Positions 38,854-47,162 of a DNA stretch of 64,000 nt are shown here, piece by piece. The stretch covers positions 62,001-126,000 of the forward strand of contig NZ_JAIWPE010000016.1 in NCBI RefSeq assembly GCF_021028955.1, in the 5' to 3' direction. Made by a program: the position numbers and the translations under genes. Position 1 is the first letter of the stretch. Each line of letters begins with the position of its first letter. Below the pieces are notes generated by a model. It made no database searches, had not been told where the DNA came from, and was given only the letters and a program-made list of their open reading frames with translations. Origin of the DNA: Salipaludibacillus sp. CUR1 (GTDB taxonomy: Bacteria > Bacillota > Bacilli > Bacillales > Salisediminibacteriaceae).

Positions 38854-39741
38854 TTGACTCGACTATTTCAAGGCATTCGTTTACAGCCAATATTAGTTAT
38901 CTTAATTGGAACGTTGATTTTTGGATTCGGCATTATTCATTTTAATTTACAAAACGGTTTAGCTCACGGCGGGTTTACAGGTATTACATTGCTGTTTTAT
39001 TACTTGTTTACGATCGAGCCCTCCCTTTCCAACCTTTTATTAAATATTCCTTTGTTTTTAATCGGGTATAAATTATTCGGCAGGTTAATGCTCATATACA
39101 GTTTAATAGGCACGGTCTCTCTGTCCGCCTCTTTAAGAATTTTTGAACTGTACCCTGTCACAGAACTGCCGCTGCAGGATGATATGATTTTAGTCTCTAT
39201 TTTTGCAGGGGTATTTGTAGGGGCCGGGCTTGGCATGATTTTCCGTGCAGGGGGCACAACCGGCGGAGCTGATATTCTGGCAAGACTGGCAAACAAATAT
39301 TTCGGGATAAGCATTGGCAAGTTTATGTTTGCTTTCGATGCCGTAGTTATTACTATTTCTCTTGTTCATTTATCACTGACCCATGCCATGTATACACTGG
39401 TAACTGTGTTTGTTGCCGGACGGGTTATTGATTTTATTATTGAAGGAGCAAGCGCTGCTAAATCTGCTATGATTATTTCCTCAAGAACAGATGAACTCTC
39501 TAAAGCTATTATAGAACGAATGAGCCGCGGCTCTACCGTTCTGACAGGTAAAGGGAGTTTTACCGCCGACGAACGGCGTGTGCTTTATTGTGTTGTGAAC
39601 CGCAATGAACTGATCCAGCTCAAAAACCTGATTGAAGAAGTAGACCCTTACGCCTTTTTCTCAGTCAACGATGTGAAAGAAGTGTCAGGCGAAGGATTTA
39701 CATTTGATAATCAGCGGCGCCCGCTGAAACCTTCCGCATAA
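38854..39741 (+). CDS. YitT family membrane protein
   Basis: A 295-residue protein with five or six membrane helices (the YitT/DUF161 domain; GFTGITLLFYYLF, GAGLGMIFRAGGTTGGADIL) and a cytosolic DUF2179 domain at the C-terminus (about 215-285). The transport or sensing role of YitT proteins is unknown. The start is TTG 38854 behind AAAGGAGG; a TTG at 38845 lies inside that box. Single gene followed by two terminator hairpins. Confidence 0.85.
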   Translation: MTRLFQGIRLQPILVILIGTLIFGFGIIHFNLQNGLAHGGFTGITLLFYYLFTIEPSLSNLLLNIPLFLIGYKLFGRLMLIYSLIGTVSLSASLRIFELYPVTELPLQDDMILVSIFAGVFVGAGLGMIFRAGGTTGGADILARLANKYFGISIGKFMFAFDAVVITISLVHLSLTHAMYTLVTVFVAGRVIDFIIEGASAAKSAMIISSRTDELSKAIIERMSRGSTVLTGKGSFTADERRVLYCVVNRNELIQLKNLIEEVDPYAFFSVNDVKEVSGEGFTFDNQRRPLKPSA

Positions 39742-39749
39742 CCAGATAC

Positions 39750-39775
39750 TGGGGGGGCTGTCCCCCCATATTTTT
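39750..39775 (+). terminator. GC-rich terminator hairpin, first of two
   Basis: TGGGGGG and CCCCCCA pair across GCTGT, followed by TATTTTTCC. The stem sequence is nearly the same as that of the terminator at 40702-40732 on the other side of the HAD gene. Confidence 0.75.
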
Positions 39776-39808
39776 CCTGAGCCCTTCCGGCTCAGGTTTT
39801 TTGTTTTT
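39776..39808 (+). terminator. Second terminator after the YitT gene
   Basis: CCTGAGCC and GGCTCAGG form an 8-bp perfect stem with a five-base loop, then TTTTTTGTTTTT. Confidence 0.85.
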
Positions 39809-39923
39809 CAAAGATTCCCTGTTTACAGTTTCACATTTTTTCTATAGGCTAGTCATTAATACATAGAGCTTTTAATAAAAGGCCTGCCATTAAATTAAAT
39901 ATTTTATACAGGAGGAAACAGTA

Positions 39924-40700
39924 ATGAAGGCTATCTTTTTTGATTTGGATGATACGTTGTTATGGGATGAGAAAAGTGTCAAAAAAGCTTTTGAGGAAAC
40001 ATGCAAATATGCTGCCTCATTTTATGATTTTCACCATGATGATTTAGAGGAAGCAGTAAGGGAAGAAGCGAGAAACTTGTACAGCGGGTATAAAACCTAT
40101 GATTTCACAAAAATGATCGGCATTAACCCGTTTGAAGGGCTTTGGGGAAACTTTGGCGATCCCGGCAAGGAATTTGAGGAGATGAAAAAAATTGTCCCTC
40201 AATACAGACAGGACGCCTGGACAAATGGTTTAAAAAAGTTGGGAATTGATGACCCGGAATTAGGCAAAGAATTAGCCGAACGGTTTCCTGAGGAACGCAA
40301 AAATTATCCATTTCTGTTTGAAGACGCTCTTCCCGTCCTGGACCGCTTAAAAGGCAGTTATTCACTTGTCCTGCTGACTAACGGTTCTCCGGAATTGCAG
40401 AACATTAAGTTAACTCTAACGCCTGAGCTTTCCCCTTATTTTGACGAAATAATTATTTCAGGTGACCATGGAAGAGGCAAACCAGATGTAAGCATATTTG
40501 AACATGCACTTGAAAGAATAAATGCCGCGCGGAGCGAGGTCCTTATGGTCGGGGATAATCTTATGACTGATATCCTGGGAGCTAAAGAAGCAGGCATTAA
40601 ATCAGTCTGGCTGAACCGGTTTGACAAAAAACCCGTGTACGTAACTCCTGATTATCAAATCTCCAGTTTACACGAGCTGTTTGACCTTTTGGAGAAATAA
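39924..40700 (+). CDS. HAD-superfamily hydrolase
   Basis: A 258-residue HAD phosphatase. All four motifs are present: FDLDDTL (residues 5-11, nucleophile Asp), LLTNGS, GKPD with the conserved lysine, and [12 protein letters not shown] helical cap lies between motifs 1 and 2. Closest in type to YsaA/YjjG-like pyrimidine nucleotidases or phosphoserine-type phosphatases of bacilli; the substrate cannot be told from sequence. Single gene with an AGGAGG box and a strong terminator. Confidence 0.85.
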   Translation: MKAIFFDLDDTLLWDEKSVKKAFEETCKYAASFYDFHHDDLEEAVREEARNLYSGYKTYDFTKMIGINPFEGLWGNFGDPGKEFEEMKKIVPQYRQDAWTNGLKKLGIDDPELGKELAERFPEERKNYPFLFEDALPVLDRLKGSYSLVLLTNGSPELQNIKLTLTPELSPYFDEIIISGDHGRGKPDVSIFEHALERINAARSEVLMVGDNLMTDILGAKEAGIKSVWLNRFDKKPVYVTPDYQISSLHELFDLLEK

Positions 40701-40701
40701 C

Positions 40702-40732
40702 AAAAACTGGGGGGACAGCCCCCCAGTTTTTG
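40702..40732. terminator. Bidirectional terminator between the HAD gene and fruA
   Basis: CTGGGGGG and CCCCCCAG form an 8-bp GC stem with a four-base loop, flanked by AAAA on the left and TTTTTG on the right. It ends both converging genes. Confidence 0.85.
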
Positions 40733-40736
40733 TCAG

Positions 40737-42599
40737 TTATGCCACTTTCTTTTTCCATATTCCCAGCAGTGTTGCCGTTACTGCGGCACCTGCCAGAATA
40801 GCGACAATATACATCGGCCAGTTGTTCACAAGAAGAATGACGAAAGCTCCTCCGTGAGGCGCTTCAGTAGCGGCTCCAAACAACATGGAGAGACCGCCTG
40901 CCACTGCCGAACCAGCGATAATGGATGGAATCACCCTGCCGGGATCCGAAGCAGCGAACGGGATCGCTCCTTCTGTAATAAAGGAAGCTCCCAGGACATA
41001 ATTGGTTTTCCCTGCGTCTTTTTCCTGCTTTGTAAACTTGTTTTTAAAGAATGTTGTTGCTAACGCAATTCCAAGAGGAGGAACCATTCCGCCAGCCATA
41101 ATGGCTGCATGGGGTTCCAGCGTACCAGCATCAATCATAGCAATACCAAATGTAAAAGCCGCCTTATTAATAGGACCGCCCATATCTACTGCCATCATTG
41201 CTCCAAGCAGAATACCGAGCAGTACGATATTACCGGTTCCGAGCCCGGAGAGCCAGTTAACCAGGCCGGACTGTACAGCAGCCAGTGGTGTAACAAGAAA
41301 GTACATAATGAACCCGGTTGTAAAAATACCAAACAACGGCAGAACTAAAATGGTTTTAATACCATCAAGAGACTGTGGGATAAAAGAAAATAAGTGCCTT
41401 AATCCAATAACAAGATAACCTGCCATAAAACCTGCGATAATACCACCAAGGAAACCAGCGTCTCCTGTATGGGCCATTAAACCGCCAACCATACCCGCTG
41501 CAAAACCGGGGCGATCAGCAATACTTCTGGCAATAAAGGCTGCCAGCACAGGGACCATCAAGAAGAAAGCATTAGCTCCGCCAATTGTTGACAGAATTTC
41601 CCCAAATGGTGAAATCTCTCCTCCAACCGGGTCTTCAAAGAAGAATGAGAGGGCAATGAGAATTCCTCCACCGACAACAAACGGAAGCATATTTGAAACC
41701 CCGTTCATAAGATGGCGGTAAAAAGCTGATTTACCTTTCTCTTCTTTAGCCTCTCCTCCGGACGTATTGCCGCCTTCATACACAGGGATATCTCCTGCGG
41801 CCGCCTGCTCAAGAAGCTCCTTTGGTTTGCGAATCCCTGCAGTAACTGGTGCATTAATTAATTTCTTTCCTGAAAAACGATCTTTCTCTACTGCTGTATC
41901 TGCCGCAATAATGACCGCATCAGCTCGTTTAATATCTTCTGCTGTAAGCCTGTTTCTGACTCCGTCTGAGCCGTTTGTTTCAACTTTTATATCATATCCG
42001 AGTTCTTTAGCCTTATCTTTCAGCCCGTCAGCTGCCATATAGGTGTGCGCAATGCCTGTCGGACAGCCGGTCACAGCAACAAAATAAGGACGGCGTCCCT
42101 CTTCTGCCTCAGAACTGCTTTCGCTTTGATCAGCTTCCATTTTTTCTTTTTCCTTTTTATCGACAGCATTTAAAATATCCTGTTCTGAACGCGCTTCCAA
42201 TAAAGTCTGGCGAAAAGACTCGTCCATCAGAAGCGTCGATAATCTGGAAAGAGCCTGCAGATGCATTTCATTTGCCCCGTCACTTGCTGCAATCATAAAA
42301 AACAAGTGACTTTTCTCTCCATCTAACGCTTCGTAATCAATGCCATCTTTTGAGCGGCCAAAAACAATGGCAGGATCTTTAACTGCTGCACTCTTGGCAT
42401 GGGGGATAGCGACCCCTTCTCCAATCCCTGTAGAGCTCTGTTCTTCCCGCTCATGGATTTCTTTAATGAACCTTTTTTTATCACTCAGTTTTCCGGCTGC
42501 ATCAAGCTTCTCTGCTAATTCTTCAATTACTTCGTTTTTTGAAGAAGACGTTAAATCCAGCAAAATGGTCTCTTTTCTTAATAATTCAGTAATGTTCAT
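40737..42599 (-). CDS. fruA: PTS fructose transporter EIIABC
   Basis: About 620 residues with IIA, IIB and IIC domains in one chain. IIA (about 1-145) has the phosphorylatable His in VAIPHAKS; IIB (about 165-265) has its Cys in AVTGCPTGIAHTYMAAD; IIC (about 290-620) is the membrane channel. It takes up fructose as fructose 1-phosphate. Start placed at ATG 42599 behind AAAGGGTGGG; a GTG at 42608 lies within that stretch. Last gene of fruR-fruK-fruA. Confidence 0.94.
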   Translation of the reverse strand: MNITELLRKETILLDLTSSSKNEVIEELAEKLDAAGKLSDKKRFIKEIHEREEQSSTGIGEGVAIPHAKSAAVKDPAIVFGRSKDGIDYEALDGEKSHLFFMIAASDGANEMHLQALSRLSTLLMDESFRQTLLEARSEQDILNAVDKKEKEKMEADQSESSSEAEEGRRPYFVAVTGCPTGIAHTYMAADGLKDKAKELGYDIKVETNGSDGVRNRLTAEDIKRADAVIIAADTAVEKDRFSGKKLINAPVTAGIRKPKELLEQAAAGDIPVYEGGNTSGGEAKEEKGKSAFYRHLMNGVSNMLPFVVGGGILIALSFFFEDPVGGEISPFGEILSTIGGANAFFLMVPVLAAFIARSIADRPGFAAGMVGGLMAHTGDAGFLGGIIAGFMAGYLVIGLRHLFSFIPQSLDGIKTILVLPLFGIFTTGFIMYFLVTPLAAVQSGLVNWLSGLGTGNIVLLGILLGAMMAVDMGGPINKAAFTFGIAMIDAGTLEPHAAIMAGGMVPPLGIALATTFFKNKFTKQEKDAGKTNYVLGASFITEGAIPFAASDPGRVIPSIIAGSAVAGGLSMLFGAATEAPHGGAFVILLVNNWPMYIVAILAGAAVTATLLGIWKKKVA

Positions 42600-42614
42600 T
42601 CTTCCCACCCTTTC

Positions 42615-43526
42615 TTAAATTTTTTCAATTAAGACTTCCGGGAGTAATTTTTCAACATTTTCTGCTGTACAAAATCCATTTGAAAATGCCGTAGCACTTC
42701 CTGCTGCCACACTGTATTTGAAAGCTTCTTCCAGGCTTCCCGACTGTGTCAGAATGTGGATGAATCCGGCCACCATTGAATCACCTGCCCCGACTGAATT
42801 TATTAATGTTCCTTTTGGGACAGTTGCCTTATAAGACTCATTTTTTGAAACTAACGCTGCCCCTTCGCCTCCCATAGAAACAAGCACATGACGGGCTCCA
42901 TCTGCCACCGCTTTTCGTGCAAGTTTCACAGCATCATCCAGATTCTTAACGTTTTCTTTATATAACTGTTCCAACTCTGCCTGATTTGGTTTAATCATAT
43001 ATGGAGAGGCTTTCATAGCTTCTTTTAACGGTTCCCCGCTGGTATCAACACAGACATAAATGTTCTTTTCACTGAGCCTGTTAATTATCGTGTTATAAAG
43101 GTCAGCTGGCAAAGTTGACGGTAAGCTTCCGGACAATATAAGAAGATCTCCGCTTTTAAGCTCATCCAGCTGTATGAGTAATTTTTGAATATGCTCGTTT
43201 GTTATTTCCTGGGCTTTTCCATTAATTTCCGTTTCTGTATCTGTTTTCATTTTTACATTAATCCGGGTGTTCCCTTCTGTTTCTATAAAACTGGAAAATA
43301 CTGATTCTTTCTCTAATTCGTCTTTTATAAATGCTCCTGTAAAACCGCCGATAAATCCCAGAGCTTCTGACCGGGTCCCAAGATTTTTTAATACACGCGA
43401 GACGTTAATGCCTTTTCCTCCAGGAACCATTTTTTGAGTGGAGGCCCGATTCGTCTTTCCTAAATAAAAATTTTCTACCTTCATCAGGCAATCAACTGAA
43501 GGATTAATTGTCACTGTGTAAATCAT
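42615..43526 (-). CDS. fruK: 1-Phosphofructokinase
   Basis: A 303-residue ribokinase-family sugar kinase that turns fructose 1-phosphate into fructose 1,6-bisphosphate. The N-terminal pattern NPSVDCLMKV and MVPGGKGINVSRVL, and the C-terminal GAGDSMVAGF with the catalytic Asp, mark it as PfkB/LacC type. It overlaps fruR by 23 bases and precedes fruA, the standard fructose operon. Confidence 0.94.
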   Translation of the reverse strand: MIYTVTINPSVDCLMKVENFYLGKTNRASTQKMVPGGKGINVSRVLKNLGTRSEALGFIGGFTGAFIKDELEKESVFSSFIETEGNTRINVKMKTDTETEINGKAQEITNEHIQKLLIQLDELKSGDLLILSGSLPSTLPADLYNTIINRLSEKNIYVCVDTSGEPLKEAMKASPYMIKPNQAELEQLYKENVKNLDDAVKLARKAVADGARHVLVSMGGEGAALVSKNESYKATVPKGTLINSVGAGDSMVAGFIHILTQSGSLEEAFKYSVAAGSATAFSNGFCTAENVEKLLPEVLIEKI

Positions 43527-44280
43527 GTGTTTTCACCACCTCTACCTTTGCTGCCTGTTTAAGCTTTTTAACAAAGTCATCGTCATCCCCTTCTGTCGTT
43601 ATAAGCCCGGCTTCTTCCAACTCAGCAAACTTGGCAAACGTCACGTCACCGAATTTTGAAGAATCTGCGAGTACATAAGCCAAATTTGATTGTTTAATTG
43701 CTAAATTCTTAATTTGGGCTTCTTCAGGATCCGGGGTAGAATAACCAAAATCCAAGTCAATACCGTTCGTACCAATAAAAGCTTTATCAAATCGGTATTC
43801 ACTTATTGCCTGTACGGCGCCTTTTCCTATAAATGCTCGTGTTCCCGACTTAATATATCCACCAACCACATAAGTCCTGAAATTTTGTTTAAGGGATTCT
43901 TCAATAATATTAAGGCCGTTTGTGACAATCACCACATCTTTTGCCCCTATATAAGGAATCATCGCTTGAGTTGACGTGCCAGCATCGATATAGACACAGT
44001 CACCGTCTTGAATTAAACCGGCTGCTCTTTTTCCCATTTGCTTCTTCTCATTTGTAAATTGAGTCTGTTTTTCCGCCATTGACGGCTCTTCCACTTTTCT
44101 TTTAAGTAAAGAAGCCCCGCCGTGTATCCGCTTTAATTTTTGGTCGTTTTCAAGAAGGGTCAAATCTCTTCGAATGGTTGACTCGGAAGCACCTGTCTCT
44201 TCGACCAGTTCTGCGAGTTTAGCAACTTTTTGTTTTTCAAGTAAATTTAATATTTTCTCATGCCTTTCAAAAGTAAGCAT
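43504..44280 (-). CDS. fruR: DeoR-family fructose operon repressor
   Basis: A 258-residue DeoR-type repressor: N-terminal winged helix (residues 1-57, with ESTIRRDLTLLE as the recognition helix) and a sugar-phosphate sensing domain with YIDAGTSTQAM. The start is ATG 44280 behind AAAGGTG; an in-frame frame start at 44319 overlaps the promoter. Family members respond to fructose 1-phosphate. Repeats upstream are its likely binding sites. Confidence 0.9.
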   Translation of the reverse strand: MLTFERHEKILNLLEKQKVAKLAELVEETGASESTIRRDLTLLENDQKLKRIHGGASLLKRKVEEPSMAEKQTQFTNEKKQMGKRAAGLIQDGDCVYIDAGTSTQAMIPYIGAKDVVIVTNGLNIIEESLKQNFRTYVVGGYIKSGTRAFIGKGAVQAISEYRFDKAFIGTNGIDLDFGYSTPDPEEAQIKNLAIKQSNLAYVLADSSKFGDVTFAKFAELEEAGLITTEGDDDDFVKKLKQAAKVEVVKTHDLHSDN

Positions 44281-44310
44281 GTGACTCACACCTTTTCTTT
44301 TGTTAATTTG

Positions 44311-44399
44311 ATTATACAATCAACTTCAATCAAAATCAATCATAAATAATCATTTTAAAGCAATTTCAATCATTTACCAGTCAAATTCAATCATGAATA
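44311..44399 (-). promoter_or_regulatory. Promoter and FruR operator repeats of the fru operon
   Basis: On the minus strand TTGATT (44339-44334), 17 bases, TATAAT (44316-44311). Several copies of the unit TGATTGAA or TTGATTG lie over and upstream of this promoter (near 44320-44340, 44368 and 44388), spaced by about two helical turns. DeoR-type repressors bind such direct repeats; the assignment to FruR is inferred from position. Confidence 0.75.
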
Positions 44400-44410
44400 A
44401 CCAAAATAAA

Positions 44411-44441
44411 AAGAAAACCAATTCATCTGATTGGTTTTCTT
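44411..44441 (-). terminator. Intrinsic terminator after the CstR gene
   Basis: AAGAAAACCAAT and ATTGGTTTTCTT form a 12-bp stem with a seven-base loop; T residues follow on the minus strand, 20 bases past the stop. Confidence 0.85.
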
Positions 44442-44460
44442 CCACTGTTCTTCATAACGT

Positions 44461-44721
44461 TTATCTGCTTTTAACGAGCATCTTAATTGCTTCTTCAATA
44501 ACTTCTTCACGTTCTTCATCATTTTCTGCTTCCTTACGAAGACACGTTTCAAGGTTTCTGGCTACTACATAAGCTGTGGCACGGTCCATAGCTGTCCGAA
44601 TCGCACTCATTTGAGTAATGATCTCCCTGCAATCTTTGCCTTCTTCCATCATTCTCAGAACCCCGCGGACTTGGCCTTCTACCCGCTTAAGCCTGTTTTT
44701 CATATCTTTAGAATATTCCAT
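44461..44721 (-). CDS. cstR: CstR-like persulfide-sensing repressor (CsoR family)
   Basis: An 86-residue CsoR/FrmR (DUF156) repressor. It has the two family cysteines (EGKDCREI and ARNLETCL), but the His that completes the copper site of CsoR is Asn here, exactly as in CstR of Staphylococcus aureus (ENLIEC). That pattern marks a sensor of reactive sulfur rather than copper. The DsrE-like sulfur protein upstream and the operator pair in front of it agree. Start at ATG 44721 behind AAAGGCGG; upstream in-frame starts have no site. Confidence 0.85.
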   Translation of the reverse strand: MEYSKDMKNRLKRVEGQVRGVLRMMEEGKDCREIITQMSAIRTAMDRATAYVVARNLETCLRKEAENDEEREEVIEEAIKMLVKSR

Positions 44722-44880
44722 TGAATACACCGCCTTTACATTAATCATGCTTTATACTCTAACTATTTAAGGAGTTTAGCTTCTACAATCTTCTTATTGT
44801 GGTATTAATTTTACTATATATTTAATCATCTATCTATCATTAGCCACTGTTAAGCCCCAGTTTTTTTCACAAAGATTTCA

Positions 44881-44917
44881 TTTTTATAAAAATGCCCGGA
44901 CCTTTATCAGTCCGGAC
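44881..44917 (-). terminator. Intrinsic terminator after the DsrE-like gene
   Basis: CCGGAC and GTCCGG pair across an eight-base loop, followed on the minus strand by GCATTTTTATAAA. Confidence 0.75.
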
Positions 44918-44937
44918 ACTTGTATACATGTCTATTT

Positions 44938-45426
44938 TTAGATAAATAAGTTGACGTTCGCATCTTCTGCTTCTGCAAGATATGAAGCTACCCCGGCAAA
45001 TTCTATGCCATCTATGAGTTCCTCTTGTTTAAGGCCCATAACATCCATTGTCATTGTACAGGCTACCATGTTTACTTCAAGCTCCTGGGCTAGCTCAACT
45101 AATTCAGGCAAAGTAGATACATTATGCTCTTTCATCATCTTTTTCATAAGATGTGAGCCGACTCCGCCATAATTCATTTTTGAAAGTTTAAGGTTCTTAG
45201 GCCCTCTAGGCATAAGTTTTGCAAACATTTTTTCAAGGAAATTCTTATCTTTAATATCTATATGTTCCTCTTTCCTTAACACATTTAACCCCCAGAAGGT
45301 GAAAAACATGGTTACCTTTTTACCCATTGCAGCAGCCCCGGTTGCTATAATGAAACTGGCAATGGCTTTGTCAAGATCTCCGTCAAATACAATCATTGTA
45401 GCCTGGTCTTTTTTTTCTTCACTCAT
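44938..45426 (-). CDS. DsrE/DsrF/DrsH-like family protein
   Basis: A 162-residue protein of the DrsE_2 type. MIVFDGDLDKAIASFIIATGAAAMGK is the usual start of the family, and a single conserved Cys lies in MVACTMTMDVMG (about residue 123), which in relatives carries persulfide sulfur. Such proteins shuttle sulfur in the cytosol. It is followed by a cstR gene on the same strand and has CstR-type operators upstream, so it probably belongs to a sulfide or persulfide response. Its exact partner is unknown. Confidence 0.85.
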   Translation of the reverse strand: MSEEKKDQATMIVFDGDLDKAIASFIIATGAAAMGKKVTMFFTFWGLNVLRKEEHIDIKDKNFLEKMFAKLMPRGPKNLKLSKMNYGGVGSHLMKKMMKEHNVSTLPELVELAQELEVNMVACTMTMDVMGLKQEELIDGIEFAGVASYLAEAEDANVNLFI

Positions 45427-45447
45427 TTATAATTCCTCCTCATTTAT

Positions 45448-45500
45448 ATACCCAATATGGTATTATTACTATATCCATAGTGTATACCCTGTCCGGTATA
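45448..45500 (-). promoter_or_regulatory. Two CstR-type operators upstream of the DsrE-like gene
   Basis: ATACCCAATATGGTAT (45448-45463) and TATACCCTGTCCGGTATA (45483-45500) are both inverted repeats of ATACC and GGTAT with a six-base centre. This resembles the CstR operator (ATACC...GGTAT with C/G centre) known from staphylococci. They lie 22-74 bases upstream of the ATG, where a repressor would block transcription. Confidence 0.75.
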
Positions 45501-45648
45501 ATGTCAAGAGAATGATTAAATTTTAATGAGAGAAGCCGATAAAGAATCATGTGAGTGCCGATGCCAGTACTTAAAATAAGGCATAAACAGTCAACAATCA
45601 TACCCTCCTTGCTTCCCCTGATTGTCCTGCACTTAGCCATCGCAGGAA

Positions 45649-46263
45649 TTAATCAGCAGAAGCCTGCCATGAAGAATTATCTTTCTGTTTGCCATTTTTA
45701 TATTTTTTCCTTCTGTAAAACCGGAAACTGATATATGCAGCCAGGCCGATACCCAACACTGTATATATGGCCCATTGCACCTGCTGCAGACGGTCTACCA
45801 TCACTTCAAGATTCCCCAGGTTGCCTAAATAAAACATAATGACTGAAAGCGGATAGAAACCAGCGAACGTGAGACCGGCAAATTTCCATATGTTCATCCG
45901 GCTCAATCCGGCTATATACGTTATATACCCCATGCCTATAAACCGGCCGACCGCTATCATCCATTCACCGTAACGGTCTATCCATTTCTGAGCAAAACGG
46001 ACTTTATGTTTAGGAAGTTTTTTCCTTACCACGGACTCGTAACGAATGCTTACATAGTAGGGAACAAAACTTACCACCACATAAATCAACGACGTAATGA
46101 TGGAAAATAAAAATATTTGCGTCCAGCTTGGATTTAATATATATCCGTAGGCCAATACAAATACTGCTGCCGGGAAAGGAATAGATAAAGCTTCTACGGC
46201 TACTCCTATCGCTAACCCGATCCATCCCAGCTCTTTGAGTATATTGAATATAAATTCAACCAT
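45649..46263 (-). CDS. DedA/VTT-domain membrane protein
   Basis: A 204-residue membrane protein of the SNARE-associated/VTT (DedA) superfamily. Visible are a hydrophobic start (LGWIGLAIGVAVEALSIPFPAAVF) and the conserved segment RFIGMGYITYIAGLSRMN (about residues 110-127), with four or five membrane helices. Relatives act in membrane lipid scrambling or undecaprenyl-phosphate recycling. It is a single gene; it may or may not belong to the sulfur unit downstream. Confidence 0.82.
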   Translation of the reverse strand: MVEFIFNILKELGWIGLAIGVAVEALSIPFPAAVFVLAYGYILNPSWTQIFLFSIITSLIYVVVSFVPYYVSIRYESVVRKKLPKHKVRFAQKWIDRYGEWMIAVGRFIGMGYITYIAGLSRMNIWKFAGLTFAGFYPLSVIMFYLGNLGNLEVMVDRLQQVQWAIYTVLGIGLAAYISFRFYRRKKYKNGKQKDNSSWQASAD

Positions 46264-46395
46264 TTTGGCGTTTCCTCCTTGACTATATAAAAGCTTAATT
46301 GCTTATTCCCTTATACGCGGTTTCCTAACCTGTTCACCTCTATAATTCGCAGACAAATAAAAAAACGACAATTATTTAAATAGCCCAGCTTTTTT

Positions 46396-46520
46396 TAATT
46401 GAAGGTCAGAAGGCGGTGACGCCACAGGGGTTAAGCGCAGTCAGAAGATCCAGTTTAACGGTCTGTAAAAAAATGCACCGCTAAATACATTGTTTTGAAC
46501 GAAGACAAGCTCTCGGGTAA
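46396..46520 (+). repeat. Dispersed repeat, left part only
   Basis: GAAGGTCAGAAGGCGGTGAC, AGGGGTTAAGC, AGTCAGAAGATCC and GAAGACAAGC match the first ~100 bases of the 56099 copy. Its right end is replaced by other sequence, so it is truncated or interrupted. Confidence 0.65.
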
Positions 46521-46593
46521 GAAAACGAAGCCACTGAAAAAGTTCATTCACCGACTTTTCAATGCTCCATAATTCAATTTATATTAAGAAAGT

Positions 46594-46800
46594 AGTTAAT
46601 GAGACTGGAGCAAGCGAGACTGTCTCTTCCTCTGAAAGCTACGCTCTGGAGCAGCATCCGTCGAGACAAATCGGTGAATAGTCACTGAAGCAATGCTCTT
46701 TCCTGTGGTAAAGGAAGTCAGGCAAGACCCTGCAGAGCAAAGCTCGAAGCGGCTTGCCGACTTCTCCACGGAAAGCGAGTTTGCGCAGGACTCATTAACT
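46594..46800. mobile_element. MITE-like segment with 10-bp inverted ends
   Basis: AGTTAATGAG (46594-46603) and CTCATTAACT (46791-46800) are perfect inverted repeats bounding 207 bases. Inside, AAGTC-GGCAAG and CTTGCC-GACTT form a second inverted pair. No gene. It lies between the two parts of dispersed repeat. No other copy is seen in this window, so a mobile origin is only a suggestion. Confidence 0.35.
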
Positions 46801-46879
46801 CCTTTATACAGATAACTAATAAATATAAATCCGTTCTCCAAATATAAGCTCTTTTTCAGTGGATTCAAGAAAATATAGC

Positions 46880-47060
46880 GAACTTCCACACGGATGTGGT
46901 GACTTCGGCGTTTTCACAGGACGTGAAGGGGTTAGCCGAAGATCCCTGCGAAGATGTTGCACTTATGCCTGTGGTGTAAGCCTTCGCCGAGAGTGAACCC
47001 GCAGATTAAATAATTAGGGTACAAGCCCCTGGGCAAGCGTCCGCCTGGCGGACTGAAATC
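46880..47060 (+). repeat. Dispersed repeat, diverged copy with intact right end
   Basis: GGGGTTAGCCGAAGATCC in the middle and ACAAGCCCCTGGGCAAGC with TGGCGGACTGAAAT at the end match the 56099 copy; the left end is diverged and carries an insertion. Confidence 0.6.
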
Positions 47061-47072
47061 AATCCTTTTCTC

Positions 47073-47113
47073 AAAAAAGAAAAACCGAACAAAATTCGAA
47101 AATTTTTGTTCGG
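47073..47113 (-). terminator. Intrinsic terminator after the GH65 gene
   Basis: CCGAACAAAAATTTT and the reverse arm AATTTTGTTCGG form a long stem, followed on the minus strand by TTTTTCTTTTTT, 50 bases past the stop. Confidence 0.85.
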
Positions 47114-47162
47114 CTTCCTTTATGATTACTACTCTTTTGTCCCAGCCTCGTCCAGCGGGCTG

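Larger units (their letters stand above)
46264..47162. other. Gene-free repeat block
   Basis: About 900 bases with no supported gene. It is made of degenerate dispersed-repeat copies (46396-46520 and 46880-47060), a 207-bp segment with 10-bp inverted ends (46594-46800) and the terminator of the GH65 gene at the right end. A 97-residue open frame inside lacks a start site and codon pattern and is not accepted. Confidence 0.7.

Noticed and set aside
41002-41418. 138-codon plus-strand frame
   Set aside because: Antisense to fruA; hydrophobic pattern is a mirror of the IIC domain coding.
44320-44400. Short direct repeats as a CRISPR array
   Set aside because: Units are only about 8 bases with uneven spacing, and no cas gene is near; they overlap a promoter.
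44461-44721. Annotation as copper sensor CsoR
   Set aside because: The His ligand of the Cys-His-Cys copper site is Asn, as in CstR, and context is sulfur metabolism, not copper export.
46596-46889. 97-codon minus-strand frame in the repeat block
   Set aside because: Lies across repeat segments, has no ribosome binding site and no protein-like composition.
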